A stretch of DNA of 64,000 bases from Agromyces rhizosphaerae (GTDB lineage Bacteria > Actinomycetota > Actinomycetes > Actinomycetales > Microbacteriaceae), in the NCBI RefSeq assembly GCF_027925245.1, contig NZ_BSDP01000001.1, positions 3,286,001 through 3,350,000 of the forward strand. The letters run 5' to 3'. The notes under the pieces were generated by a model. The model was not told the origin of the DNA, did not search any database, and saw only the letters and a program-made list of their open reading frames with translations. The translations under genes and the position numbers were made by a program. The stretch's first letter is position 1. Every line of letters starts with the position of its first letter. Shown piece by piece: positions 43,091-51,758 of this stretch.

Positions 43091-43118
43091 GTGAGGGCGG
43101 GCTTCGGCTCGCCCTCAC
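43091..43118 (+). terminator. Hairpin between rpmA and obgE
   Basis: GTGAGGGCGGGC and GCTCGCCCTCAC pair over 12 positions with one G-T pair around a TTCG tetraloop, 16 bases after rpmA. It probably ends or attenuates the ribosomal protein transcript before obgE. Confidence 0.75.
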
Positions 43119-43145
43119 GCATTTCCACACGGGGGAGGATCCGGC

Positions 43146-44654
43146 ATGGTCAGCTTCGTCGATGAGGTGACGCTGCACCTGCGCGCAGGTCACGGCGGTA
43201 ACGGCTGCGTCTCGGTGCGCCGCGAGAAGTTCAAGCCGCTCGCCGGCCCCGACGGTGGCAACGGCGGCAACGGCGGCGACATCGTGCTCGTCGCAGACAC
43301 CCAGGTCACGACGCTGCTCGGCTACCACCACCGCCCGCACCGTTCGTCGGAGAACGGCTCCCCGGGCATGGGCGACAACCGAGCCGGAGCGACCGGCGAG
43401 CCGCTCGAGCTCCCCGTGCCGGTCGGCACCGTCGTGAAGGACGAGCAGGGCGTCGAGCTCGCCGACCTCGATACGCCGGGCATGCGGTTCGTCGCTGCGT
43501 CCGGCGGTCTCGGCGGCCTCGGCAACGCCGCGCTGGCCTCGGTCAAGCGCAAGGCCCCGGGCTTCGCGCTGCTCGGCACGCCGGGGTGGGAGGGCGAGGT
43601 CGTCCTCGAGCTCAAGACGATCGCCGACGTCGCGTTCGTCGGCTACCCGTCGGCGGGCAAGTCGAGCCTGATCGCAGCGATGTCGGCCGCCCGGCCGAAG
43701 ATCGCCGACTACCCGTTCACGACGCTGCACCCGAACCTCGGCGTCGTGCAGGCCGGCGACACGCGCTTCACGGTCGCGGACGTGCCCGGCCTCATCGAAG
43801 GCGCGAGCGAGGGCAAGGGACTCGGCCTCGAGTTCCTGCGCCACGTCGAGCGCTGCTCGGCCCTGCTGCACGTGCTCGACTGCGCCACGCTCGAGCCGGG
43901 GCGTGATCCGATCAGCGACCTCGACGTGATCCTCGGCGAACTGGGCGCCTACCCGGTGCCCGAGGGCCAGACCCCGCTGCTCGAGCGTCCGCAGCTCGTC
44001 GCGCTGAACAAGGTCGACGTGCCCGAGGCGAAGGAGCTCGCCGAGTTCGTGCGTCCCGAGCTCGAGGCGCGCGGGTTCCGGGTGTTCGAGATCTCCACCG
44101 TGAGCCACGAGGGCCTGCGCGTGCTCGGCTACGCACTCGCCGAACTCGTCGCCGCGGCCCGGGAGGCTGCCGCCGCGGAGCCCGAGCCGGAGCGCATCGT
44201 GCTGCGGCCCAAGGCGGTCGACCGCATCGAGTTCGTCGTGAAGCCCGAGGGCGGCACCTACGGCACGATGTACCGCGTGCTCGGGGCGAAGCCCGAGCGC
44301 TGGGTCGCCCAGACCGACTTCGCCAACGACGAGGCCGTCGGGTACCTGGCCGACCGCCTCGCCAAGCTCGGCGTCGAGGACGAGCTCGTACGTGCGGGAG
44401 CGGTCGCCGGATCCACGGTCGTCATCGGCCCGGGCGCCGGCGTCGTCTTCGACTGGGAGCCGACGCTGACCTCGGCCGCCGAGGTGATGGTCGCACCGCG
44501 CGGCGCCGACCCGCGGCTCGACGAGAGCCGACGCGCGACCCGAGCCGAGCGCAAGAGCGACTACCACGAGCGCATGGACGCGAAGGCCGAGGCCCGCGCC
44601 GAGCTCGAGCGCGAGCGCGAGTCCGGCATGTGGGACGAGGACGAGGCCGAATGA
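43146..44654 (+). CDS. obgE: Obg GTPase (CgtA)
   Basis: Obg is an essential GTPase for large-subunit assembly and stress signalling. The 502-residue product has the glycine-rich Obg domain (1-158), the G domain with Walker [10 protein letters not shown] (166-174), DVPGLIEGA and NKVD, and a C-terminal OCT domain present in gram-positive members, followed by a charged tail. GGGGGAGGA lies before the ATG. The stop overlaps proB as ATGA. Confidence 0.97.
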   Translation: MVSFVDEVTLHLRAGHGGNGCVSVRREKFKPLAGPDGGNGGNGGDIVLVADTQVTTLLGYHHRPHRSSENGSPGMGDNRAGATGEPLELPVPVGTVVKDEQGVELADLDTPGMRFVAASGGLGGLGNAALASVKRKAPGFALLGTPGWEGEVVLELKTIADVAFVGYPSAGKSSLIAAMSAARPKIADYPFTTLHPNLGVVQAGDTRFTVADVPGLIEGASEGKGLGLEFLRHVERCSALLHVLDCATLEPGRDPISDLDVILGELGAYPVPEGQTPLLERPQLVALNKVDVPEAKELAEFVRPELEARGFRVFEISTVSHEGLRVLGYALAELVAAAREAAAAEPEPERIVLRPKAVDRIEFVVKPEGGTYGTMYRVLGAKPERWVAQTDFANDEAVGYLADRLAKLGVEDELVRAGAVAGSTVVIGPGAGVVFDWEPTLTSAAEVMVAPRGADPRLDESRRATRAERKSDYHERMDAKAEARAELERERESGMWDEDEAE

Positions 44655-45457
44655 CGCCCCTGCAACGGAGCGACATCGGCGTCGCGCGCCGTGTCGTGGT
44701 CAAGGTCGGCTCGTCGTCGATCAGCGGCGACCAGGCGGGCCAGATCGCACCGCTCGTCGACGCCCTCGCGGCAGCACACGAGCGCGGCGTCGAGATCGTG
44801 CTGGTCTCCTCGGGCGCGATCGCCACGGGCATGCCGTACCTGCGCCTCGACGAGCGGCCGACCGATCTCGCGACACAGCAGGCGGCGGCATCCGTCGGCC
44901 AGAACCTGCTCGTCGTGCGCTACCAGGATGCGCTCGACCGCTTCGGCATCATCGCCGGCCAGGTGCTGCTCACCGCCGGCGACCTCGAGCACCCGACGCC
45001 GCGCAGCAACGCACAGCGCGCCATGGAGCGCCTGCTCGGCCTGCGCATCCTGCCGATCGTCAACGAGAACGACACCGTCGCGACCCACGAGATCCGATTC
45101 GGCGACAACGACCGCCTCGCCGCGCTCGTCGCCGAGCTGATCGGCGCCGACCTGCTCGTGCTGCTCTCCGACGTCGACGCGCTCTACACGATGCCGCCGC
45201 ACCTGCCCGGTGCACGTCGTATCGACGAGGTGCCGTTCGGCGACGCGCTCGACGGGGTGCAGATCGGCTCGTCCGGCCGGTCGGGTGTCGGCACCGGGGG
45301 AGCGGAGACGAAGGTCAGCGCCGCGCGCATCGCCGCCGAGGCGGGCACCGCGGTGCTGATCACCGCGACGGCGCTCGTGGGCGAAGCGCTGACCGACGCC
45401 TCGGTCGGCACATGGTTCGCGCCCGGCCCCGCCCCGGAGGGCTCGCGGCTCGCATAG
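44651..45457 (+). CDS. proB: Glutamate 5-kinase
   Basis: ProB phosphorylates glutamate in the first step of proline synthesis. The 268-residue product is an amino acid kinase domain ([12 protein letters not shown], then [11 protein letters not shown] and [15 protein letters not shown]). It ends right after this domain and lacks the C-terminal PUA domain of the E. coli enzyme, as in some other bacteria. The ATG lies within the obgE stop; earlier in-frame starts are inside obgE. Confidence 0.95.
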   Translation: MTPLQRSDIGVARRVVVKVGSSSISGDQAGQIAPLVDALAAAHERGVEIVLVSSGAIATGMPYLRLDERPTDLATQQAAASVGQNLLVVRYQDALDRFGIIAGQVLLTAGDLEHPTPRSNAQRAMERLLGLRILPIVNENDTVATHEIRFGDNDRLAALVAELIGADLLVLLSDVDALYTMPPHLPGARRIDEVPFGDALDGVQIGSSGRSGVGTGGAETKVSAARIAAEAGTAVLITATALVGEALTDASVGTWFAPGPAPEGSRLA

Positions 45458-45466
45458 GCTGGCGGC

Positions 45467-46735
45467 ATGCAGTCCACGGCCACCATCGATCCCGTTCTCG
45501 CGTCGCGATTCGACGAGGCGCGCGCCGCGTCCCGGGTGCTGGGCACCCGCCCGACGGCGGTGAAGGATGCTGCGCTCGGCGCGATCGCCGACGCCCTGCT
45601 GGCGCACGAGCCCGCCATCCTCGCCGCGAACGAGCAGGACATCGCCGCGGGCCGCGCGAACGGCCTCGGGGACGGCCTGCTCGACCGCCTCACGCTGACC
45701 TCGCAGCGCGTCGCCGCACTGGCCGACGCCGTCCGCGACGTCGTCCGGCTGGAGGACCCGGTCGGCGAGTCCGTCCGCGGGCGGCGCCTGCCCAACGGCA
45801 TCCGCATCGAGCAGGTGCGGGTGCCGCTCGGCGTCGTCGGGGCGATCTACGAGGCGCGACCGAACGTCACCGTCGACATCGCGGCGCTCGCGATCAAGAG
45901 CGGCAACGCCGTGGTGCTGCGCGGCGGTTCGGCCGCCGAGCACACGAACCACGTGCTCGTCGGCGTGCTGCGCGAGGGGCTCGGCGCGGCGGGCCTGCCG
46001 GAGGGCGCGGTGCAGATCGTCGACGACTTCGGCCGCGACGGCGCGCGCGCCATGATGCACGCGCGCGGCCGCATCGACGTGCTGATCCCGCGCGGCAGCG
46101 CCGGACTCATCGAGACCGTCGTCTCCGAGTCCACCGTACCGGTGATCGAGACCGGTGCGGGCGTGGTGCACATGTTCCTCGACGAGAGCGCGCCGCTCGA
46201 GCGCGCGGTCGAGCTCGTGCACAACGCGAAGGTGCAGCGCCCGAGCGTGTGCAACGCCCTCGAGACCGTGCTCGTGCACCGGAGCGCCGCCGATCGGCTG
46301 CTGCCCGCGGTGCTCGACCGCCTGCTCGCCGCCGGCGTCACCGTGCGCGGCGACGAGGCCGTGCAGGCGGTGCGCCCGGAGGTGCTCCCCGCGACCGACG
46401 ACGACTACGCGACCGAGCACATGGCACTCGAGATCTCGGCGCGCGTCGTCGACGACCTCGACCAGGCGCTCGAGCACATCGACCGATTCTCGACCCGGCA
46501 CACCGAGGCGATCGTGACCGAGGACCTCGCTTCGGCGGAGCGGTTCCTCGCCGAGGTCGACGCCGCCGCGGTCATGGTGAACACCTCGACCCGGTTCACC
46601 GACGGCGGCGAGTTCGGCTTCGGCGCGGAGGTCGGCATCTCGACGCAGAAGCTGCACGCCCGCGGCCCGATGGGCCTGCCCGAGCTGACGAGCACCAAGT
46701 GGCTCGTGCGCGGTGACGGGCAGGTGCGCGGCTGA
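45467..46735 (+). CDS. proA: Glutamate-5-semialdehyde dehydrogenase
   Basis: ProA reduces glutamyl-5-phosphate to the semialdehyde, the step after ProB. The 422-residue product is an aldehyde dehydrogenase-like enzyme with the catalytic Cys262 in RPSVCNALET. A TAGGCT hexamer that overlaps the proB stop (45455-45460) lies exactly six bases before the ATG, so besides readthrough from proB there may be a separate leaderless transcript. Confidence 0.97.
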   Translation: MQSTATIDPVLASRFDEARAASRVLGTRPTAVKDAALGAIADALLAHEPAILAANEQDIAAGRANGLGDGLLDRLTLTSQRVAALADAVRDVVRLEDPVGESVRGRRLPNGIRIEQVRVPLGVVGAIYEARPNVTVDIAALAIKSGNAVVLRGGSAAEHTNHVLVGVLREGLGAAGLPEGAVQIVDDFGRDGARAMMHARGRIDVLIPRGSAGLIETVVSESTVPVIETGAGVVHMFLDESAPLERAVELVHNAKVQRPSVCNALETVLVHRSAADRLLPAVLDRLLAAGVTVRGDEAVQAVRPEVLPATDDDYATEHMALEISARVVDDLDQALEHIDRFSTRHTEAIVTEDLASAERFLAEVDAAAVMVNTSTRFTDGGEFGFGAEVGISTQKLHARGPMGLPELTSTKWLVRGDGQVRG

Positions 46736-46750
46736 CGCCGGCGGCCTCGC

Positions 46751-46756
46751 TAGACT
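46751..46756 (+). promoter_or_regulatory. Candidate -10 for the small membrane protein-nadD group
   Basis: TAGACT lies 15 bases after the proA stop and 42 bases before the next ATG, which has GGAGG seven bases upstream. No clear -35 is seen. Confidence 0.4.
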
Positions 46757-46798
46757 GGTGGGACGCGCGATCCCGACGCGCAAGATGGAGGAACGCTG

Positions 46799-47011
46799 AT
46801 GCAGGTCTTGACCACGGTGCTCGCTGAGACGGAGTTCGCCCGCGAGCTCCCGATGGACCCGATCTGGTACGGCGTGATCGCCCTGGTGGTCTTCGCCGCG
46901 CTGGGCTTCGTCACCTGGTCGTACCGCGACGTCGCGAACCGTCACCGCGAGAAGGCCGAGGCGTACGCCGCACGCGTCGCGGCCGGCGAGGAACCGGACC
47001 ACCAGCACTAG
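46799..47011 (+). CDS. Small single-pass membrane protein
   Basis: The 70-residue product has one membrane helix ([18 protein letters not shown], about 23-40), a basic stretch after it and an acidic/His tail ending EEPDHQH. Genes of this shape are usual between proA and nadD in actinobacteria, but no function is known. GGAGG before the ATG supports translation. Confidence 0.8.
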   Translation: MQVLTTVLAETEFARELPMDPIWYGVIALVVFAALGFVTWSYRDVANRHREKAEAYAARVAAGEEPDHQH

Positions 47012-47024
47012 CATCGGCGCCAGC

Positions 47025-47624
47025 GTGGCCGACGAGGCGAGGCGCCCGCGCATCGGGGTGATGGGCGGGACGTTCGACCCGGTCCACCACGGCCACCTCG
47101 TCGCCGCGAGCGAGGTGGCGCACTCGTATGACCTCGACGAGGTCGTCTTCGTGCCGACCGGCCGCCCGTCGCACAAGGGCGCGGTGACCGAGGCCGAGCA
47201 CCGCTACCTCATGACGGTCATCGCGACCGCCTCGAATCCGCGCTTCACCGTGAGCCGCGTCGACGTCGACCGCGCGGGCCCCACGTACACGACCGACACG
47301 CTGCGCGACATCCGCGACCAGCGGCCCGACGCGGAGCTCTTCTTCATCACCGGCGCGGACGCCGTCGCGCAGATCCTCTCCTGGAAGGACGTGGGCGCCC
47401 TCTGGGAGCAGGCGCACTTCGTTGCTGTGAGTCGTCCGGGACATGTGCTCTCCGTTTCGGGTTTGCCCGAGGCGGACGTAAGCTTGCTGGAGGTTCCGGC
47501 ACTTGCGATCTCGTCCACCGACTGCCGGAACAGGGTGCGCCGGGGTGACCCGGTGTGGTACTTGGTGCCCGACGGGGTCGTCCAGTACATCTCCAAGCAC
47601 CGTCTGTATCGGAGTCTCGAATGA
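47025..47624 (+). CDS. nadD: Nicotinate-nucleotide adenylyltransferase
   Basis: NadD makes deamido-NAD from nicotinate mononucleotide and ATP. The 199-residue product has the nucleotidyltransferase signature [11 protein letters not shown] (14-24), the [11 protein letters not shown] segment and the late [13 protein letters not shown] motif. I use GTG 47025; a TAGCAT hexamer ten bases before it (47009-47014) may be a promoter. An ATG at 47061 would remove the first strand. The stop overlaps the next gene as ATGA. Confidence 0.95.
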   Translation: MADEARRPRIGVMGGTFDPVHHGHLVAASEVAHSYDLDEVVFVPTGRPSHKGAVTEAEHRYLMTVIATASNPRFTVSRVDVDRAGPTYTTDTLRDIRDQRPDAELFFITGADAVAQILSWKDVGALWEQAHFVAVSRPGHVLSVSGLPEADVSLLEVPALAISSTDCRNRVRRGDPVWYLVPDGVVQYISKHRLYRSLE

Positions 47625-48733
47625 CGTCGTGGCAGGATCCGCCACTGACGCGCCGCGAAGCTCGTGAGCGCGAGCGCCTGCTGGCACAGCAGGCCGCGTC
47701 GTCGACCCCGGATGCCCCTGCCGCAGCGCCCGCCCCGGCGCCGCAGCCGCCCGCTCCCGCGCCGCAGCCGCCCGCGCCTGCACCCCAGCCGACGCAGTCG
47801 CCGGCTGCCTGGCAGTCGCCGCCCGCGCAGGCCCCCCAGCCGCAGCCCGCCCCTCAGGCGGCGCCCCCGTCGATGCAGCCTCCGCAGTCGTGGCAGTCGC
47901 CACCCGCGGCACCGCCGCAGTACTCACCGCCGCCGGCCGCCGCTCCTGCAGCGCCCCCGGCCCCGCCGGTCCGCCCGACGCCCGAGCCCGCGCCACAGCC
48001 TCCCCGCGAGTCCGCTCCCGAGCGCACGCTGACCCGTCGTGAGCTGCGCGCGCTGCTCGAGAGCCAGGGCCAGAGTACGCAGGACGAGCTCGACGCGCCC
48101 TCGCTGCCGCCGGCCCCGCCCGCGCGGCAGGCACCGGCACCAGAGCGCTCGGCATCGCCGGTCGCGATGACCTCGCACCGCGGCGTCGACCCGGCGCCCG
48201 CTCCGTCGTTCGAGTCCGCTGCCCCGGAGACTCCGGCGCCGGCACCGGCGTCGTCCACGCCGACGGGCCACTGGAGCCTGCAGATGGCCGAGGACGAGCC
48301 GGAGTCGCCCACACCCTTCGACCAGCTGCTCGCGCGCGGCGGTGCCGGCAGCGGCGGCAGCACGACCACGAACGCGCTGATCCTGCCGAGCCTGCCGAAC
48401 CCGGGCGCCATGATGCACCCGGCGACCGGCGAGGTCATGGTGACCGGCTCGATCGACCTCCCGCGCAGCTACGGGTCGACCGGCGCCCACCCGAGCCACA
48501 TCGACTCGCCCGACCTCGACAGCATGTTCGACCAGATGGAGGACACCGGCGGCGGTGTCGCTCCGATCTCGGCCGCCCGCGCGATCAGCACGCAGACCTC
48601 GCAGCGCGGCGTCATCTCCCCTCCGAAGAAGGAGGGCATGAACGTGCCGCTCGTGCTCGCCGTGACCGCCGGCGTGCTCGCACTCGGCGTCGTCGGCACG
48701 CTCGTGGCCGGCTACGCACTGAACCTGTTCTGA
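47621..48733 (+). CDS. Proline/alanine-rich membrane protein, unknown function
   Basis: The 370-residue product starts with a basic cytoplasmic stretch ([16 protein letters not shown]), has a long disordered Pro/Ala/Gln region with repeats of PAPAPQPP (about 30-130), a second TRREL motif like the first, and one membrane helix at the very C terminus ([20 protein letters not shown]). No domain is recognised. The two TRREARE/TRRELRA motifs look like a repeated short peptide. The ATG overlaps the nadD stop, and rsfS follows 17 bases later, so it belongs to this operon. Confidence 0.85.
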   Translation: MTSWQDPPLTRREARERERLLAQQAASSTPDAPAAAPAPAPQPPAPAPQPPAPAPQPTQSPAAWQSPPAQAPQPQPAPQAAPPSMQPPQSWQSPPAAPPQYSPPPAAAPAAPPAPPVRPTPEPAPQPPRESAPERTLTRRELRALLESQGQSTQDELDAPSLPPAPPARQAPAPERSASPVAMTSHRGVDPAPAPSFESAAPETPAPAPASSTPTGHWSLQMAEDEPESPTPFDQLLARGGAGSGGSTTTNALILPSLPNPGAMMHPATGEVMVTGSIDLPRSYGSTGAHPSHIDSPDLDSMFDQMEDTGGGVAPISAARAISTQTSQRGVISPPKKEGMNVPLVLAVTAGVLALGVVGTLVAGYALNLF

Positions 48734-48750
48734 GAGGGGCATCCCGCACG

Positions 48751-49125
48751 ATGACCGCAACCGACGACGCCCGCAACCTGCTGGGCATCGCCGCGGCCGC
48801 CGCAGACGAGAAGGGCGGCAGCGACCTGGTCGCCCTCGACGTCACGGAGCCGCTGCCGCTGACCGATGTCTTCCTGCTCGTCTCCGGGCGCTCCGAGCGC
48901 AATGTCGTCGCGATCGCCGACGGCGTCGAGGACGCCCTGCGCGACCACGGCGTGCACGCGGTGCGCCGCGAGGGCCGCGCCGAGGGCCGCTGGGTGCTGC
49001 TCGACTTCGGCGACCTCGTGGTGCACGTCTTCCACGAGGAGGAGCGCATGTACTACGGCCTCGAGCGCCTCTGGCGCGACTGCCCGGTGATCGACGTCGC
49101 CTCGCTGCTGCCGAACGGCGCCTGA
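48751..49125 (+). CDS. rsfS: Ribosome silencing factor RsfS
   Basis: RsfS binds ribosomal protein L14 and blocks subunit joining when nutrients are short. The 124-residue product has the conserved DVFLLVSGRSERNVVAIAD and WVLLDFGDLVVHVFHEEER segments. It follows nadD and the proline-rich gene; the nadD-rsfS link is common in bacteria. Confidence 0.96.
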   Translation: MTATDDARNLLGIAAAAADEKGGSDLVALDVTEPLPLTDVFLLVSGRSERNVVAIADGVEDALRDHGVHAVRREGRAEGRWVLLDFGDLVVHVFHEEERMYYGLERLWRDCPVIDVASLLPNGA

Positions 49126-49160
49126 GCGGGCTCGATTTCTCAGCACTCGGGGTGATGTTG

Positions 49161-49166
49161 TAAGCT
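49161..49166 (+). promoter_or_regulatory. Candidate -10 of the tRNA-Ala gene
   Basis: TAAGCT lies 29 bases before the tRNA 5' end, in TTGTAAGCTTGTCGAG. No clear -35 is visible. Confidence 0.4.
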
Positions 49167-49194
49167 TGTCGAGTTGCCTCCGATGAGGCAGAAC

Positions 49195-49267
49195 GGGTCT
49201 GTGGCGCAGCTGGTAGCGCACCTGCATGGCATGCAGGGGGTCAGGGGTTCGAGTCCCCTCAGATCCA
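49195..49267 (+). tRNA. tRNA-Ala (anticodon GGC)
   Basis: The 73-base gene folds as a cloverleaf: acceptor GGGTCTG/CAGATCC with one G-T pair, D arm with GCGCAGCTGGTAGCGC, anticodon stem CCTGC/GCAGG around loop ATGGCAT with anticodon GGC, and a T arm with GGTTCGAGTCC. It reads GCC and GCT alanine codons, GCC being heavily used here. The bases after the discriminator A are CCC, so CCA is not encoded. A strong terminator follows. Confidence 0.95.
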
Positions 49268-49281
49268 CCCACATCGCAGAG

Positions 49282-49307
49282 AACGCCCCGCCGGAACGGC
49301 GGGGCGT
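49282..49307 (+). terminator. Terminator after tRNA-Ala
   Basis: AACGCCCCGCCG and CGGCGGGGCGTT form a 12-base-pair perfect stem around a two- to three-base loop and are followed by TTC. It lies 15 bases after the tRNA. Confidence 0.8.
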
Positions 49308-49356
49308 TTCGCATTCCCCGCGCGGAACGCGTCCTGACGCATTCGCGCGCGGCGCC

Positions 49357-49385
49357 TTGACCCCCGGACGGGGGAGCCCCAGACT
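49357..49385 (+). promoter_or_regulatory. Promoter of the membrane protein gene at 49426
   Basis: TTGACC (49357-49362), a 17-base spacer and CAGACT (49380-49385) fit a sigma-70-type promoter with a leader of about 35 bases. Confidence 0.55.
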
Positions 49386-49425
49386 TGTCGAGTACGTCCG
49401 CCGCGACGAACGAGGGGATCAGGAC

Positions 49426-49947
49426 ATGTCAGCAGAGTTTTCCCGTCCGACCATTGCCGGCCGCACCGCGCCGGCCTCCGAGGTGCGGGAGGACGATGCG
49501 GCGCCCTCCGTCGACGAGTACGACGAGCAGGACGAGGTCACGACGACCCCGAAGCGCAGCATGCCCGAGTGGCCGACGAACCTGCGGTTCATGGTCATCG
49601 TGCTCGCCGGCGTGGTGGCGCTGTTCCTCGCGTTCGCGCTGCTCATCGCGTTCAATGTCAGCGGCGAGGCGATCAGCGCGCTCGCGGTGATCTCGGTGCC
49701 GATCGCGACGATGGTGGCGGCGTACTACGCCGTGTCGCTGTCGATGCAGCAGGTGGATGCCGCGCGCGAGGCCGCGGCCGTCGCGGAGGAGCGCGCACGC
49801 GCCGCCGAGGCGACCGCGCGCGAGTCCGACGCGTGGTCGGCGCAGATGGAGTCCGGCCTGCGGGTGGCGGTTGCGAAGCTGCGCGGCGCGGGCGCCAGCA
49901 CCAAGGACGTCGAGCGGGCCGCCGGCACGCCGGACGAGTTCTTCTAG
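49426..49947 (+). CDS. Membrane protein with coiled-coil tail, unknown function
   Basis: The 173-residue product has a polar, acidic N terminus (about 1-45), two membrane helices (MVIVLAGVVALFLAFALLIA and ISALAVISVPIATMVAAYYA) and an Ala/Glu/Arg-rich helix (AAREAAAVAEERARAAEA) predicted as a coiled coil. No family is recognised. I chose the ATG at 49426 because GGGG lies ten bases upstream and a promoter with good spacing precedes it; the open frame reaches back through the tRNA and is not coding there. Confidence 0.8.
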   Translation: MSAEFSRPTIAGRTAPASEVREDDAAPSVDEYDEQDEVTTTPKRSMPEWPTNLRFMVIVLAGVVALFLAFALLIAFNVSGEAISALAVISVPIATMVAAYYAVSLSMQQVDAAREAAAVAEERARAAEATARESDAWSAQMESGLRVAVAKLRGAGASTKDVERAAGTPDEFF

Positions 49948-49977
49948 GCCGGGCGCCGGCCCAGGGGCATCCGCCCC

Positions 49978-50493
49978 CTACTGCCAGATGTCGAGCGACT
50001 GCGCGGGCGGCCGCCCGTCGGTCTCGTAGAGCACGAGGTGCGACCGGGTCGACACGACCCCGGGCATGTCGTGGATGTCGCGCAGGATCGCCTGGCTGAG
50101 CTGCTCGTGGTCGGGCGCGCTCACGGTCAGCATGATGTCGATGTCGCCCGAGACGGCCTGCACCTTCTCGACGAAGGGCAGTTTCGCGAGCTCCTCGGCG
50201 ATGCGCTCCCACGGGGCGTCCTGGATGCGCACGACGACCAGCGCGGTGACGTTCAGCCCGATCGCCTTGCGGTCGACCTGCGCGCCGAACCCGGTGATGA
50301 CGCCGCGCCGCACGAGCGACTGCACGCGGTTGTGGGCCGAGGTGCGGGAGATGTGCACGCGCTCCGCGAGGGTGCGCACCGACAGGCGGCCGTCCCGGCT
50401 CAACTCCGCGACGATGCGCCGGTCGATTGCATCGATCGGTGTGCGGTCCGAGCCGTTCGACTGCTGCGCCATCGCCCCCTCCCGAGACGGCAT
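49978..50493 (-). CDS. Lrp/AsnC-family transcription regulator
   Basis: The 171-residue product has an N-terminal helix-turn-helix (LSVRTLAERVHISRTSAHNR, about 46-65) and a C-terminal RAM/AsnC ligand domain (VVRIQDAPWERIAEELAKL, then VSGDIDIMLTV). The effector is probably an amino acid. Two starts are possible: ATG 50493 lies exactly six bases after TACGCT (50500-50505), matching the leaderless pattern of this genome; ATG 50472 has a GGGAGGGGG before it. I prefer the first. The target genes are not obvious next to it. Confidence 0.93.
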   Translation of the reverse strand: MPSREGAMAQQSNGSDRTPIDAIDRRIVAELSRDGRLSVRTLAERVHISRTSAHNRVQSLVRRGVITGFGAQVDRKAIGLNVTALVVVRIQDAPWERIAEELAKLPFVEKVQAVSGDIDIMLTVSAPDHEQLSQAILRDIHDMPGVVSTRSHLVLYETDGRPPAQSLDIWQ

Positions 50494-50576
50494 GCTCACA
50501 GCGTAGCGTCGCGCGGCCGGGAGCGATCGGTTGGCGAGCGCCTCGCGTTCGGAATCGGCGGCTAGACTCGGCGGCC

Positions 50577-51758
50577 ATGAGCCCGCTCCGCACCGTCGCG
50601 CCGGCGATCCTCGCGATCGCCCTGCTGAGCGGATGCTCCGCGGCCCAGTCCACGCCCGAGGCGTCGTCCACGCCGACGCCCGAGCCGCGTCCGGTGCCCG
50701 CGACGGCGGGCACGCCCGAGCCGTTCGACCCGGTCGCCGTGTACGTGCAGGCCGCGATGGCGGGAATGTCCGTCGAGGAGAAGGCGGCGTCGCTGCTGAT
50801 GCTGCATCGGCCGGGCCTGGACCCGGCGCCGATCCGCGCCGACATCGAGGGCTACGGTCTGGCCGGCGTGATCCTCATGGGCGACAACGTGCCCGGCGAC
50901 CCCGCCTCGCTCCGCGCCCTGACCGACGCGCTGGTGGTCGACCCCGACCTGCCGCCGCTCGTCGCGATCGACCAGGAGGGCGGCATCGTGCGGCGACTGC
51001 CGTGGGACGCCGCCGCGGGCCCCGACACGCTGAAGTCGCAGCCGGTCGAGGCCACGACCCAGGCGTTCGATGCGCGCGCCGCGCTGCTCTCCGACGTGGG
51101 CGCGAGCGTGAACTTCGGCATCGTCGCCGACGTGACCGCCGATCCCGGCTCGTTCATCTACTCGCGCGTGCTCGGCATCGACCCCGCGTCGGCCGCCGAC
51201 CGCGTCGCCGCCGCCGTGGGCTCCGAGCAGGGCGAGGTCTTCAGCACGCTGAAGCACTTCCCGGGGCACGGGGCTGCCCCGGGCGACTCCCACACCTCCA
51301 TCCCGCAGACCGACCTCGCGTACGCCGACTGGGAGGCGCGCGACGCCGTGCCGTTCCAGGCCGGCATCGACGCGGGCGCGGAGCTCGTGATGTTCGGCCA
51401 TCTGCGTTTCACGGCCGTGGACGACGCGCCCGCGACCGTGTCGGCGGCGTGGATGGACGTGCTGCGCGACGACCTCGGCTTCGACGGCGTCGCGATCACC
51501 GACGACATGCTCATGCTCCAGCGCTCCGGCGTCCCCGAGTTCGCCGACCCGGTCGAGAACGCGGTGCGCGCCCTCGTCGCCGGGCAGGACCTGCTGCTCT
51601 ACGTGCTGCCGGCCGACCCGTCCTCCGTCGGAGTCGACGTCGACGCGCTGATCGGCGGCATCGCGTCGGCCGTCGAGTCGGGACGCATCGACCAGGACTC
51701 GCTGGACGAGTCGGTGGCGCGGGTGCTGACCCTCAGGCGATCACTCGCCGTCGGCTGA
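50577..51758 (+). CDS. Glycoside hydrolase family 3 lipoprotein (beta-N-acetylhexosaminidase-like)
   Basis: The 393-residue product is a lipoprotein by its signal peptide and lipobox LLSGC (Cys20), then a Thr/Pro-rich linker and a GH3 catalytic domain. KHFPGHG at 226-232 supplies the NagZ-type catalytic histidine; the nucleophile is Asp309 or Asp310 in ITDDM. It probably removes N-acetylglucosamine from muropeptides or glycans outside the membrane. TAGACT at 50563-50568 lies eight bases before the ATG, again near-leaderless. Its 3' end overlaps the convergent gene by 18 bases. Confidence 0.92.
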   Translation: MSPLRTVAPAILAIALLSGCSAAQSTPEASSTPTPEPRPVPATAGTPEPFDPVAVYVQAAMAGMSVEEKAASLLMLHRPGLDPAPIRADIEGYGLAGVILMGDNVPGDPASLRALTDALVVDPDLPPLVAIDQEGGIVRRLPWDAAAGPDTLKSQPVEATTQAFDARAALLSDVGASVNFGIVADVTADPGSFIYSRVLGIDPASAADRVAAAVGSEQGEVFSTLKHFPGHGAAPGDSHTSIPQTDLAYADWEARDAVPFQAGIDAGAELVMFGHLRFTAVDDAPATVSAAWMDVLRDDLGFDGVAITDDMLMLQRSGVPEFADPVENAVRALVAGQDLLLYVLPADPSSVGVDVDALIGGIASAVESGRIDQDSLDESVARVLTLRRSLAVG

